Source: UBA6136 sp964386975 (lineage in GTDB: Bacteria > Pseudomonadota > Gammaproteobacteria > Methylococcales > Methylococcaceae). Taken from it: a DNA stretch of 64,000 nucleotides. The stretch is from contig CAYLUS010000002.1 in the NCBI GenBank assembly GCA_964386975.1, positions 68,344-132,343 on the forward strand, written 5' to 3'. The stretch's first letter is position 1, and each line of letters starts with the position of its first letter. Shown piece by piece: positions 1 through 9,170 of this stretch. Under the pieces are notes generated by a model that worked only from the letters and a program-made list of their open reading frames with translations, had not been told where the DNA came from and searched no databases. The position numbers were made by a program, and so were the translations under genes.

Positions 1-2
1 AC

Positions 3-2186
3 ACCTCCGACAATATTCCAGGCATACCCAAGGTCGGTCCGAAAACGGCCGCCAAATGGCTCCAAACCTATGGATCGGCCGCTGAACTGATCTTGCGAGC
101 GGACGAAATCAGCGGCAAGGTGGGGGAATCCCTGCGCGAACACCTGGAGCAGATCCCGCTTTCTCAAACGCTGGCCACCATACGCTGCGATCTCGATCTT
201 GCCCTTGAAGTGACTGATCTGACCGTCGCCCCGCCCGACACCGTCACGCTTCGCGAATGGCTCACCCGGATGGAGTTCAATGCGTGGCTCAAACAGTTGG
301 GCGAGGAAGCTACCGCACCGAACACAGCAACGCCCGCTGCAGGGCCCTCGGACAGCGCATTAAGACAGCCTGCAAGCCCTCGGCGCTATGAGACCGTCCT
401 CGAAGAAACCCAACTTCAAAGGTGGCTGGAGCGACTCAAATCCGCTGATCTCTTCGCCTTTGATACAGAAACAGATAGCCTCGACTACATGGGCGCCAAT
501 ATCGTTGGAGTTTCTTTTGCAATTGAACCCCATGAGGCGGCTTATGTTCCATTGAGACATTCTTACACCGGGGTCCCCCAGCAATTATCGGCAGACAGGG
601 TCCTTGAGCTCCTGAGACCCATTCTTGAAGATCCGAACCGCTTCAAGATCGGCCAGAATCTCAAATACGATGCGCATGTGCTAAGCAATGCGGGCATCAC
701 CCTCAAAGGCATACGTTTTGACACCATGCTTGAGTCCTACACCCTCGACAGCACCGGCAGCCGGCATGATATGGATTCGCTGGCAAACCACTACCTGTCT
801 GAAAAAACGCAAAGCTATGAGGATTTGACCGGCAAGGGCGTCAAGCAAATCCCCTTTGCCGAGGTGCCGATCGAGGCGGCCAGCTATTATGCGGCCGAGG
901 ACGCCGATATCACCTTGAGGCTGCACCATGCGATCTGGCCAAAGATCGAGCGCGAAGCTGGACTTTGCCGCATCTTTGAACGCCTTGAAATGCCCCTCGT
1001 TGACATCCTCAAACGGATCGAGCGAACCGGGGTCTGCATCGATGTCGCTTTGCTGGAGCAGCACAGTCAGTATCTGGCAGAGCGAATGGGCGTGCTTGAG
1101 GCCGAGGCCATTGAAACCGCCGGAATGCCGTTCAACCTCGGATCCCCGAAGCAAATCCAGGCCATCTTATTTGAGCAACAGAAACTCCCGATACTCAAGC
1201 GCACACCCAAGGGCCAGCCCTCAACTGATGAATCCGTTCTTGCAGAGCTTGCCGAGGACTATCCGCTGCCGCGGCTTATTCTTGAGCACCGCTCGCTCTC
1301 AAAGCTCAAATCGACCTACACGGAAAAATTACCGCAACAGGTCAATCCGCGGACCGGGCGGGTCCATACCTCTTACCATCAGGCCGTAGCTGCAACCGGA
1401 CGGCTGTCGTCCTCCGATCCAAACCTCCAGAACATTCCGATTCGGACCCCAGAGGGTCGCCGTATCCGCCAAGCCTTCGTGGCCCCGGAGGGCCAGCTGA
1501 TACTCGCGGCCGACTATTCGCAGATCGAACTTCGAATCATGGCGCACTTCTCCGAGGATCCTCACCTCTGTGCCGCTTTTGCCCGAGGAAGCGATGTTCA
1601 CCGACACACCGCCGCCGAAGTGTTCGGCATCACACCGGATCACGTCACAGCCGATCAGCGACGCTCGGCCAAGGCCATCAACTTCGGGCTCATCTATGGT
1701 ATGTCCGCCTTTGGCCTCGCCAAGCAACTCGGGATTGAAAGAGGCCTTGCACAGGCCTACATCGATGCCTACTTTGCCCGCTACCCTGGTGTCAAAGCCT
1801 TCATGGATCGGGTGCGCGAGGACGCCAAGGCAAAGGGTTATGTGGAAACCTTGATGGGCCGGCGCCTCCATGTTCCGGACATCCACTCCTCAAACGGCCA
1901 ACGGCGACAGTATGCAGAAAGAGCCGCAATCAATGCCCCAATGCAGGGGACGGCAGCCGACATCATCAAGGCGGCCATGATTGAGGTGGACCGGTGGATC
2001 GAGAGAGAAAAGCCACCGATCCGCATGATCATGCAAGTGCATGACGAACTGGTATTTGAGAGCCGGGAAGACTTTGCAAAGGAAGCCAGCGCCGGCATTA
2101 AAGAAATCATGTCTGGCGCGGCAGCCCTGAATGTGCCTCTGGTTGTCGAGGTTGGCATAGGTAAAAACTGGGACGAGGCACACTGA
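3..2186 (+). CDS. polA: DNA polymerase I, 5'-truncated by window edge
   Basis: Replicative repair polymerase that removes RNA primers and fills gaps. The reading frame is open from base 3, so the start codon lies outside the window; roughly the first 185 codons are missing by comparison with E. coli. The first residues (SDNIPGIPKVGPKTA) are the helix-three-turn-helix of the 5' nuclease domain. A proofreading exonuclease domain follows with FDTETD, KIGQNLKYDAH and YAAEDAD, so all acidic residues needed for 3'-5' activity appear present. The polymerase domain carries motif A DYSQIELR, motif B RRSAKAINFGLIYG and motif C QVHDELVFE close to the C-terminus. Family assignment is certain; nothing unusual is visible in the part that can be read. 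Confidence 0.97.
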   Translation, partial: TSDNIPGIPKVGPKTAAKWLQTYGSAAELILRADEISGKVGESLREHLEQIPLSQTLATIRCDLDLALEVTDLTVAPPDTVTLREWLTRMEFNAWLKQLGEEATAPNTATPAAGPSDSALRQPASPRRYETVLEETQLQRWLERLKSADLFAFDTETDSLDYMGANIVGVSFAIEPHEAAYVPLRHSYTGVPQQLSADRVLELLRPILEDPNRFKIGQNLKYDAHVLSNAGITLKGIRFDTMLESYTLDSTGSRHDMDSLANHYLSEKTQSYEDLTGKGVKQIPFAEVPIEAASYYAAEDADITLRLHHAIWPKIEREAGLCRIFERLEMPLVDILKRIERTGVCIDVALLEQHSQYLAERMGVLEAEAIETAGMPFNLGSPKQIQAILFEQQKLPILKRTPKGQPSTDESVLAELAEDYPLPRLILEHRSLSKLKSTYTEKLPQQVNPRTGRVHTSYHQAVAATGRLSSSDPNLQNIPIRTPEGRRIRQAFVAPEGQLILAADYSQIELRIMAHFSEDPHLCAAFARGSDVHRHTAAEVFGITPDHVTADQRRSAKAINFGLIYGMSAFGLAKQLGIERGLAQAYIDAYFARYPGVKAFMDRVREDAKAKGYVETLMGRRLHVPDIHSSNGQRRQYAERAAINAPMQGTAADIIKAAMIEVDRWIEREKPPIRMIMQVHDELVFESREDFAKEASAGIKEIMSGAAALNVPLVVEVGIGKNWDEAH

Positions 2187-2295
2187 TCCGTGACCTTCAG
2201 GGCAAGCGGCTTGATCCTGGAGGACACCTTACTCGGAGCCTGAGTGCCCTGCTATCATGAACGTAGTACGTTCACCGAAGCCAAACTCTCCTTCA

Positions 2296-2589
2296 ATGCA
2301 AAACAAGATCCTGCTCCTCCTTGCAATGCTCATAGTCACCCCGACGATGGGCGCAGCACAGACATCAAAACAGGAGAAGGCCCGCATCTGTCAGTCGGAT
2401 CCCCTGGCCAAGAAACTGAAGGGGGAAGCGCGCCGCGGATTCATTGAGGAATGCATGGCTGAGCCACTGGACAGTGAACTCACCCCCCAGCAAAGAAAAT
2501 CCAAGGCCTGCAACCAAAAAGCCACCGACCAGGGGCTGAGGGGCGACAACCGCAAAGGCTTCATCGCCAAATGCCTTGCTGGCCAATGA
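2296..2589 (+). CDS. PsiF-repeat exported small protein
   Basis: A 97-residue secreted protein. The chosen start gives a clean signal peptide (MQNKILLLLAMLIVTPTMG, cleavage near AAQ). A start at 2257 would add 13 unlikely residues before it. Two copies of a PsiF-type repeat follow, each with Cys, basic residues, R-x-G-F-I and a closing Cys (RRGFIEECM; KACNQKA then RKGFIAKCL). PsiF repeats are known from a phosphate-starvation-inducible E. coli protein, but their biochemical role is unknown. No good ribosome site was seen. It converges on prfC with a hairpin between them. Confidence 0.7.
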   Translation: MQNKILLLLAMLIVTPTMGAAQTSKQEKARICQSDPLAKKLKGEARRGFIEECMAEPLDSELTPQQRKSKACNQKATDQGLRGDNRKGFIAKCLAGQ

Positions 2590-2634
2590 ACCGGCATGGA
2601 TGATCCAGTGGGGGCTTTGGGTTCAAGAGGTGCT

Positions 2635-2665
2635 GGAGGGTAGCAACCCTGTTGCCTGACCCTCC
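2635..2665. terminator. Hairpin between convergent psiF-like gene and prfC
   Basis: Seven-base outer arms (GGAGGGT / ACCCTCC) enclose a second stem GCAAC-CCT-GTTGC. It sits between two converging genes, as a bidirectional terminator would. There is no T-run on either side, so factor-independent termination is uncertain. Confidence 0.4.
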
Positions 2666-2706
2666 TGACACACGCAGCATCAGGCCGTCATGACCTTCCC
2701 TTGATG

Positions 2707-4287
2707 CTAAAGCTCCCGGGTCGCACTGAAGCGGATGTCAGGGTAGCGCTCTTGGGCCAGGCTCAAATTGACCCGACTGGTAGCCAAATAAACCAGATAC
2801 CCAGCACCATCCTCCCCCAGGGCGTCGTAGCACTTCTTTTTAAAGTCTTCCAGCTTCTTGGGATCATCACAGCTTACCCAGCGCGCCGTTGTGATCGGCG
2901 CGGCCTCGTAGACGCACTCCACGTTGTATTCCGACTTGAGGCGGAAAGCCGTGACATCAAACTGCAGAACCCCGACGGCACCGAGAATCAGGTCATTGTT
3001 TTTCAAGGGTTTGAACAACTGCGTTGCACCCTCCTCGGTCAGCTGCTGGAGACCCTTCTGTAGTGCCTTTCCTCTTAGTGGGTCCTTTAGAACCACCCGG
3101 CGAAACAGTTCGGGCGCAAAATAGGGAACTCCCTCGTACTTGAGATTCTCGCCTTGCGTGAAGGTATCGCCGACCTGAATGGTGCCGTGGTTATGAAGAC
3201 CAATGATGTCGCCTGGAAACGCGTCTTCAACATTGACACGGCTGTCGGCTTGAAAGGTGAGTGCATTGGCAATCTGAACCGTCTTACCGGTCCTCACATG
3301 CTGCATCTTCATGCCCTTGATGTACTTTCCGGAGCAGATTCTTAAAAAGGCGATACGGTCACGGTGCGCCGGGTCCATATTCGCCTGGATCTTGAAGACA
3401 AAGCCAGAGAACTTGTCCTCTGCGGGTTCAACGGTCCGCTCGCGTGCAGACCGCGCATGGGGCGCCGGCGCATATTCGGCGAACGCATCCAACAACTCGA
3501 TGACACCGAAGTTGTTGATACCCGATCCAAAGAAAACGGGCGTTTGCTTCCCTTTCAGGTAGGCCTCATGGTCGAATGCATGACTGGCCCCTTGGACCAG
3601 CTCGATCTCCATGCGCAGTTCGTCTGCCTGGTCTCCGAGAATGGAGTCCAGGCGTGGATTATCCAGTCCTTCGATCATTTCGCCTTCAACGATCCGATCT
3701 CCATGCGAAGGACTGAACAACTGAACCGCATTTCGATAGAGGTGATAGACCCCTTTGAAACGCTTGCCCATGCCAATGGGCCAGGTCATCGGCGCGCACT
3801 GGATTGAGAGCACCCGCTCGACTTCATCCAGCAGTTCGATCGGCTCCCGGCCCTCTCGGTCGAGCTTATTGACGAAGGTCAAAATCGGCGTATCGCGCAA
3901 GCGGCACACCTCCATTAACTTGATGGTTCGGTCCTCGACGCCCTTGGCGCTGTCAATCACCATCAATGCCGAGTCGACAGCCGTCAGCGTGCGGTAGGTG
4001 TCTTCGGAAAAGTCCTCGTGGCCTGGGGTATCGAGAAGATTGAACACCCGCCCACGATGCTCGAACTGCATGACCGAGGTCGTCACCGAAATACCGCGCT
4101 GCTTTTCCATCTCCATCCAGTCCGAAGTCGCATGGCGCGCCGCCTTGCGACCCTTGACCGAACCTGCCAACTGAATCGCTCCCCCGAACAGCAGCAGTTT
4201 TTCCGTCAAAGTGGTTTTACCCGCATCGGGGTGCGAAATAATCGCAAACGTGCGCCTGCGCTCGAGTTCCTTAAGAAGTTCAGTCAT
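2707..4287 (-). CDS. prfC: Peptide chain release factor 3
   Basis: GTPase that ejects RF1/RF2 from the ribosome after peptide release. At 526 residues it matches the usual RF3 length (about 529 in E. coli). Translation-factor GTPase motifs are in order: G1 HPDAGKTT near residue 20, RGISVT (G2), DTPGHEDF (G3) and NKLDRE (G4). Beta-barrel and RF3 C-terminal domains follow. It starts MTELLKELERRRTFAIISH, typical of the family, and is divergent from the ferredoxin gene to its right with only about 60 bases between them. RF3 is the clear choice over EF-G because of its length and N-terminus. Confidence 0.97.
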   Translation of the reverse strand: MTELLKELERRRTFAIISHPDAGKTTLTEKLLLFGGAIQLAGSVKGRKAARHATSDWMEMEKQRGISVTTSVMQFEHRGRVFNLLDTPGHEDFSEDTYRTLTAVDSALMVIDSAKGVEDRTIKLMEVCRLRDTPILTFVNKLDREGREPIELLDEVERVLSIQCAPMTWPIGMGKRFKGVYHLYRNAVQLFSPSHGDRIVEGEMIEGLDNPRLDSILGDQADELRMEIELVQGASHAFDHEAYLKGKQTPVFFGSGINNFGVIELLDAFAEYAPAPHARSARERTVEPAEDKFSGFVFKIQANMDPAHRDRIAFLRICSGKYIKGMKMQHVRTGKTVQIANALTFQADSRVNVEDAFPGDIIGLHNHGTIQVGDTFTQGENLKYEGVPYFAPELFRRVVLKDPLRGKALQKGLQQLTEEGATQLFKPLKNNDLILGAVGVLQFDVTAFRLKSEYNVECVYEAAPITTARWVSCDDPKKLEDFKKKCYDALGEDGAGYLVYLATSRVNLSLAQERYPDIRFSATREL

Positions 4288-4346
4288 TGAAGGGGCGAAA
4301 AAAAGGGGGGATTATAGCGGGACTTAAAACTTGCTCCTGCAAACCC

Positions 4347-4748
4347 ATGAGAAATCAATCCGGCGCTCCCTGCCCTGAAGACCTTAAAAAAGTGGCCAAG
4401 GCCATTGGCATCGATCAGATACAGCGGCATATCTTCCTCTGTGCTGATCAAACCAAGCCCAAGTGCTGCAGCCACGCCGAAGGCATCGTTGCCTGGGACT
4501 ATCTAAAAAAAAGGCTCGATGAATTGGGCGCGTCCAAAAAAGGCCAAGTCGCCCGAACCAAGGCCAACTGCCTGAGACTCTGCCTGAGAGGACCCATTGC
4601 CGTGGTTTATCCGGATCAGGTCTGGTATCACTCCTGCACCCCGGTGGTACTGGAAGAGATTATCCAGCAGCACCTGATCGGCGGAAGGCCAGTCGAGGCT
4701 TACCGCATTCAATCAAGCCCTGCATCCTTTGACGAACTGGGCACCTGA
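4347..4748 (+). CDS. Thioredoxin-like [2Fe-2S] ferredoxin
   Basis: A 133-residue protein of the (2Fe-2S) ferredoxin family with a thioredoxin-like fold (COG3411 type). Cluster-ligand candidates are Cys in HIFLCADQ, the CC pair in KPKCCSH, and the two Cys of NCLRLCLRG; the final VVYPDQVWY is typical of the fold. I chose the ATG at 4347; an upstream in-frame start at 4287 would add a non-conserved leader. Its electron partner is not evident from context. Its last 40 bases overlap the 3' end of the convergent potassium-channel gene. Confidence 0.85.
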   Translation: MRNQSGAPCPEDLKKVAKAIGIDQIQRHIFLCADQTKPKCCSHAEGIVAWDYLKKRLDELGASKKGQVARTKANCLRLCLRGPIAVVYPDQVWYHSCTPVVLEEIIQQHLIGGRPVEAYRIQSSPASFDELGT

Positions 4749-5824
4749 CTCAGGGACTCGAGCGCGTCCAATTGTTCAACGGTTCCAAGCGCGAGAATTT
4801 GATCCCCGTCGAGTAGCCTCAAGTCTGCATCAGGGTGAGCAATGACCTGATGGTTCCTCAAAATGACCAGAATGTTGGCGCCGCTACGGTCGCCAAGATT
4901 CAACTCCTTGAGCGCCCTGCCCTCAAAGGGTGAGCCTTTAACGACACTGATTCCTTCAAGATTAAGTCGCTCTTCGCCTTTGGAGATGACGGTATCAAAA
5001 AAATCGACGACGGTCGGGCTCAGAATCAAGTGCGCGAGTCGTCGCCCACCAATTGCATAAGGGCTGATTGCGCGATCGGCCCCGGCCCGAATCAACTTCG
5101 GAACGCTGCTTTCACTCACCGCTCTTGAGACGATATACATCTTCGGGTTCAGTACTCTGGCGGAGAGCACGATGTAAAGGTTATTGGCATCATCGCCGCT
5201 GGTGGCAATCAACCCCTTGGCGGAGTGAATCCCGGCTCGCATCAAGACGTCATCGTCACTGGCATCACCCTGGATCATCAAAAACTGTCGCTGTGCGGCA
5301 AACTCCTGCTTTTCCACCTTTGGATCGATCAACACAAAAGGGGTTCGTGAAGCCTGAAGTTCGAGCGCGGCCTGCTTCCCCACTCGACCGAGGCCTGCAA
5401 TGATGATGTGGTCCTTGAGTGATTCGATGTCCCGCTGCATCTTATTGATTCCCAATGGATCGGCAATTCGGCTCATCACCAGATAGTCCATGACGATGGT
5501 CAGGCTGTAGAAAAGGCTACCAATGCCGGTAATGGCAATAAAAATCGTGAAGAGCCTGCCCACCTCATCCAGACGAATCACCTCGCCATAGCCAATGGTG
5601 GTAATGGTGATGACGGTCATGAACACCGCATCGAGCAGGGTCGCATCTTGAGCCCGGCCAATCCAGTAGTAGCCGGCCGTTCCGACCAGCGTCACGATCG
5701 CCACCAAAATCAGAGACGGACGTAACCGGTCACCGAGCCGGGACGCCGGATTGGAAAGCGTCTCGACGCTAATCGGCGAGGGGTCGCTCGAACTTACTCC
5801 CAAGGGTCGGTTTCGCACTATCAA
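4709..5824 (-). CDS. Two-TM potassium channel with RCK/TrkA domains
   Basis: A 371-residue inner-membrane ion channel subunit. The N-terminal third has two membrane spans (around LILVAIVTLVGTAGYYWI and FIAITGIGSLFYSL) flanking a pore loop with the K+ selectivity filter TITTIGYGE. A cytosolic TrkA-N/RCK Rossmann domain follows with the nucleotide motif GLGRVGKQAA, then a TrkA-C domain near the C-terminus. This is the standard prokaryotic ligand-gated K+ channel layout (Kch/MthK-like). It starts 22 bases after rsfS on the same strand, so the two are probably co-transcribed. Confidence 0.9.
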   Translation of the reverse strand: MIVRNRPLGVSSSDPSPISVETLSNPASRLGDRLRPSLILVAIVTLVGTAGYYWIGRAQDATLLDAVFMTVITITTIGYGEVIRLDEVGRLFTIFIAITGIGSLFYSLTIVMDYLVMSRIADPLGINKMQRDIESLKDHIIIAGLGRVGKQAALELQASRTPFVLIDPKVEKQEFAAQRQFLMIQGDASDDDVLMRAGIHSAKGLIATSGDDANNLYIVLSARVLNPKMYIVSRAVSESSVPKLIRAGADRAISPYAIGGRRLAHLILSPTVVDFFDTVISKGEERLNLEGISVVKGSPFEGRALKELNLGDRSGANILVILRNHQVIAHPDADLRLLDGDQILALGTVEQLDALESLSQVPSSSKDAGLD

Positions 5825-5846
5825 TCAGGACCCTGACAGTTGGCGC

Positions 5847-6194
5847 TCAGGCAGCGTGAACGCTAGATGCCGAGTCGCCCTGCCAAAGCTTTTCAAGTTG
5901 ATAAAACTCGCGGATCGGCGCCCGCATGACATGCACGATCACATCACCTAGATCCACCAGGACCCAGTCACCGACAGTCTCACCCTCGACTCCAAGGGGC
6001 TGAACATGATGCTTTTTGGCATCCTCAGACACATGCCCCCCCAGAGATTTGACATGACGCTCGGAGGTGCCGGTCGCAATGACCATGTAATCGGCAATGC
6101 TGGTCCTGCCCCTGACATCGAGCGTCAAGACATCCCGTGCCTTGCCATCCTCCAGCGTTTCAAGGACCACTTTTAAAAGTTCGTCTGTCGTCAT
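5847..6194 (-). CDS. rsfS: Ribosome silencing factor RsfS
   Basis: A 115-residue member of the RsfS/Iojap family. It binds ribosomal protein L14 and blocks joining of 30S and 50S subunits during starvation. Signature stretches are DVRGRTSIADYMVIATG near residues 27-43, SERHVKSLG, and the tail DWVLVDLGDVIVHVM. In many proteobacteria rsfS lies beside nadD and rlmH. Here it sits between mltD and a K+ channel gene, and those neighbours are absent. Confidence 0.95.
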   Translation of the reverse strand: MTTDELLKVVLETLEDGKARDVLTLDVRGRTSIADYMVIATGTSERHVKSLGGHVSEDAKKHHVQPLGVEGETVGDWVLVDLGDVIVHVMRAPIREFYQLEKLWQGDSASSVHAA

Positions 6195-6247
6195 GGATTT
6201 ATCAGTACTTAAGTGAGATGCCCGCTCAAAGGGGGTATTACCGAGAG

Positions 6248-7903
6248 TCAGTGTCCTTTTTTGGCGGTGGGTTTTGAGGCAGTCGGTTTCTTTGCGCCAC
6301 TGGTTGGGCTGTTTTTTCCCGAACTGCCATGCCGGCTAGCGTCCTGACCACGATCTATGGTCTTGCCCACATCCCCACGTTCACTTCGACCCTGATGTGT
6401 GCGCGAGGCCTTGGTTTCCGTATTGTCATGCCCTCGATGCCCATGATGAGAACGCTCCGCATCATGGCTTCGACCCCCTCGGCCCGAAATCCCCGGAGAC
6501 GACGCCTCCGAGACCACCAGCCGCTGCCCTGCCTCGACCCGAGTGGTGACTGGGATCCCGTTCATGCGCGCCAACTCATGGACATCGAGGCCATGCTTGC
6601 GGGCCACCGAATAAAGGGTTTCACCCCGGAGTACGGACACCTCTTGCTTGCGCCCACCGCCTTCCTGGCCATGACGACGCGAAGAGGTGCTTGCAGCATC
6701 CTCATCGGCGCGACCTTGAGATCCCTCACCCCGACGATAATCCCGGGAGTCGCCTCGGGTTTGTACCAAGGCATTGACCTCGTTCGAGGCATCGTTCCCC
6801 GAACGGCTCTCATTAGCCGCATTCTTACGCGCAAATTCGCGCCGGAAGGTTTGAAAAGCACCTGGCTCGGTTGGCAAACCTTCATCAAAGCTGTCGGCAC
6901 TTGCAAGGCTTCGGCGTTGGCCGGAGAGTCGCTCCACGTCCTGGCGAAACTCAGCCGCTTTCTTTTCTGCAGGAATGTAAAGGTGATAGCTCCCCTCGAC
7001 ATCTGCATATTGCCCCTTGAAACCGGGGTTTAGCTCGTAGAGTTTGTCGAGCGAGATACCCGCGGCATCGGCCGCCAGCGCCAGATCCAGTTGATTACTG
7101 ATTTTGACCGGCTTGTATTTGGCCGAATTGGGGAGATCCTTGAGACTGATCCCATAGCGCTCTGAATCGGCAAAAAGCCGCGCAACCGCCATCAGTCTTG
7201 GGACATAAGCGCGGGTCTCCTGTGGCAGATTAAGTGACCAGAAGTCGGTCGGAAGGCCCGCTGCCTCGTTCCGCCGGATGGCCCGACCCACCGTCCCCTC
7301 GCCGCAGTTGTAGGCAGCAATCGCCAGCAACCAGTCGCCAAAATCACGATGCAGCTTGCTCAGGTATTTGATGGCCGCCTTGGTAGAGGCATAGACATCA
7401 CGCCGGCCGTCGTAGAAACGGCTCCGCTTGAGACCATAATTGGTTCCGGTAGAGGGGATGAACTGCCAGATGCCGGCTGCCCTCGCAGGGGAAACCACAT
7501 GCGGCTGGAACGCACTTTCCACAATCGGGAGCAGCGCCAATTCACCCGGGACGTTCTTTTTTTCCACCAGCTTTACAATGGAATAGAGAAAGGGTTCGGC
7601 ACGGTTCTGGGCTCTTTCAAGATAACCCGGGTGATTGGCAAACCAGCTCAGTTCCCGATCGATGTCCGGGTGATCGATCGGTGGCAGCGCGTAAAGTGCG
7701 AACAACCGATCCCAGAGGGTATCGTACTGGGAGCCCCGGGAATCCCTCTTCTTTTTACCCTTACCCGCCTGCATTAGCTCTGCCTGCGATGAATCGGGTA
7801 TAGTTGGCGCTTTCTTGACCTCGTTCTTGGAACACCCGGCCATCAGGATTGCCCCGACCAAGGTGCAGGCAACCCATCTGACACGAGACTTTGGAAGTTG
7901 CAT
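6248..7903 (-). CDS. mltD: Membrane-bound lytic murein transglycosylase D, long basic tail
   Basis: Cleaves the glycan strands of peptidoglycan to 1,6-anhydromuropeptides. The 551-residue precursor has a lipoprotein signal with lipobox LMAGC (Cys24). The SLT domain contains the catalytic Glu in IVESAFQP (~residue 129), GIWQFIPSTG and AAYNCGEGTVGRA. One LysM follows (GETLYSVARKHG...). E. coli MltD has two LysM domains in 452 residues. This one has a single clear LysM, then about 80 residues very rich in His, Arg, Ser and Lys, ending PTAKKGH. It is divergent from the methyltransferase gene, as part of a mltD/yafS/rnhA/dnaQ block; gloB, present in E. coli, is missing. Confidence 0.92.
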   Translation of the reverse strand: MQLPKSRVRWVACTLVGAILMAGCSKNEVKKAPTIPDSSQAELMQAGKGKKKRDSRGSQYDTLWDRLFALYALPPIDHPDIDRELSWFANHPGYLERAQNRAEPFLYSIVKLVEKKNVPGELALLPIVESAFQPHVVSPARAAGIWQFIPSTGTNYGLKRSRFYDGRRDVYASTKAAIKYLSKLHRDFGDWLLAIAAYNCGEGTVGRAIRRNEAAGLPTDFWSLNLPQETRAYVPRLMAVARLFADSERYGISLKDLPNSAKYKPVKISNQLDLALAADAAGISLDKLYELNPGFKGQYADVEGSYHLYIPAEKKAAEFRQDVERLSGQRRSLASADSFDEGLPTEPGAFQTFRREFARKNAANESRSGNDASNEVNALVQTRGDSRDYRRGEGSQGRADEDAASTSSRRHGQEGGGRKQEVSVLRGETLYSVARKHGLDVHELARMNGIPVTTRVEAGQRLVVSEASSPGISGRGGRSHDAERSHHGHRGHDNTETKASRTHQGRSERGDVGKTIDRGQDASRHGSSGKNSPTSGAKKPTASKPTAKKGH

Positions 7904-7965
7904 CGCTTCTTGAATCCTCAGATTTGGACGTCAGCAGGCCCTGTGGGCCGATCTATGAGACGCTG

Positions 7966-8715
7966 ATGAAAAAGATACGCCGAACCCAGCCGCTGGCACG
8001 TCACGAATTCTTGAAATGGTATCACGTGGCCAGCCTCGGACAAGCGCTGCAGAGCCGGGAGTCGAATTATCTGAAGACGCATCTCAACCTGACGTACCAG
8101 CAAAAAACACTGCAAATCGGTCGATTGGGTTCAGAGAGTCGGTTCATCGAGCCCGACTTCATCGGTAACTTTGTGCTGGCGGACAACAAGGGACCACGAA
8201 GTTTCCCGACGTTTGTTCAAGCCTGTGCCGGCGCCATTCCGATCGCTACAGAAAGCATCGATACAGTCATACTTCCTCATGTCCTTGAGTTCGTGGCAGA
8301 CCGCCATCAGGTGCTCAGAGAGGTGGAACGGGTCCTCAAGCCTGAAGGCAAACTGTTCATTTTTGGCCTAAATCCCTGGTGCCCGAGTCGGCTGGTCAAT
8401 CTGGCCCGCAAGACCTCATTCTGGGGCGCTCACCTGATTCCGGCGCACCAACTCATGGATTGGCTTAGCCTCCTTAAATTCGATGCAGAGCTTGAGCCTA
8501 CCTTGGATCAAAGAACGGCTGGCAGCCCGCCCATCGAGTCATCGGTCTGGCACGAACTCAAGTCAAGCCTGTCTCTTGGCTACGCCATTCATGCGGTCAA
8601 ACGCAACTACACACTCATCCCGCTGGAACCGGAATGGTCAAAGCTGACCCAATTGGTCACCGGCCGCCTGATCGAGACACCCCAACTCAACGCTGAACGC
8701 TTTCCAGAACCATGA
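7966..8715 (+). CDS. SAM-dependent methyltransferase (YafS-like)
   Basis: A 249-residue class I methyltransferase. The core is degenerate at the glycine motif (TLQIGRLGSESRF) but has the later strands ESIDTVILPHVLEFVADRHQ and VLREVERVLKPEGKLFIFG typical of Methyltransf_11 proteins. The start at 7966 (MKKIRRTQ) is preferred over 7891, which would overlap the divergent mltD start. Position directly upstream of rnhA matches YafS of E. coli. Substrate unknown. The stop overlaps the rnhA start by four bases, suggesting translational coupling. Confidence 0.8.
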   Translation: MKKIRRTQPLARHEFLKWYHVASLGQALQSRESNYLKTHLNLTYQQKTLQIGRLGSESRFIEPDFIGNFVLADNKGPRSFPTFVQACAGAIPIATESIDTVILPHVLEFVADRHQVLREVERVLKPEGKLFIFGLNPWCPSRLVNLARKTSFWGAHLIPAHQLMDWLSLLKFDAELEPTLDQRTAGSPPIESSVWHELKSSLSLGYAIHAVKRNYTLIPLEPEWSKLTQLVTGRLIETPQLNAERFPEP

Positions 8716-9164
8716 CAGAGCACGTTCGCATCTATACCGATGGGGCATGCAAGGGAAACCCGGGACCCGGGGGGTGGGGTGCATTGCTGGTATACGGGGA
8801 ACGCACCTTGGAACTGTCCGGTGGTGAGAGGGAGACGACCAATAACCGCATGGAACTGACTGCCGCCATCAAGGCACTCGAGGCCCTCAAACGCCCGTGC
8901 AACGCGATCATCACAACGGATTCAACCTACGTCATGAAAGGCATTACCGAGTGGGTGCCTGGTTGGATTCGCAAGCATTGGCGTACCGCCAGCAACGCAC
9001 CGGTCAAGAATGTAGATCTCTGGCAGGCGCTACTGAAAGCACAGGCACCGCATCAGGTCGAGTGGCGGTGGGTTAAAGGGCATAACGGCCACCCTGAAAA
9101 CGAACGAGCCGACCAACTGGCTAATCATGGCATCCTCGAACTTTCAAAGAACACCCACGCTTAG
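8712..9164 (+). CDS. rnhA: Ribonuclease HI
   Basis: Degrades the RNA strand of RNA-DNA hybrids (R-loops, primers). At 150 residues it has the usual length. Catalytic residues are present: Asp in IYTDGACKGNPGPGGWG, Glu in NNRMELTAA, Asp in TTDSTYV, and the final Asp in NERADQLA, with the assisting His in GHNGHP. It starts inside the methyltransferase stop (ATGA overlap), and dnaQ follows six bases after its stop. This is the same order as in E. coli. Confidence 0.98.
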   Translation: MTEHVRIYTDGACKGNPGPGGWGALLVYGERTLELSGGERETTNNRMELTAAIKALEALKRPCNAIITTDSTYVMKGITEWVPGWIRKHWRTASNAPVKNVDLWQALLKAQAPHQVEWRWVKGHNGHPENERADQLANHGILELSKNTHA

Positions 9165-9170
9165 TTCCTG

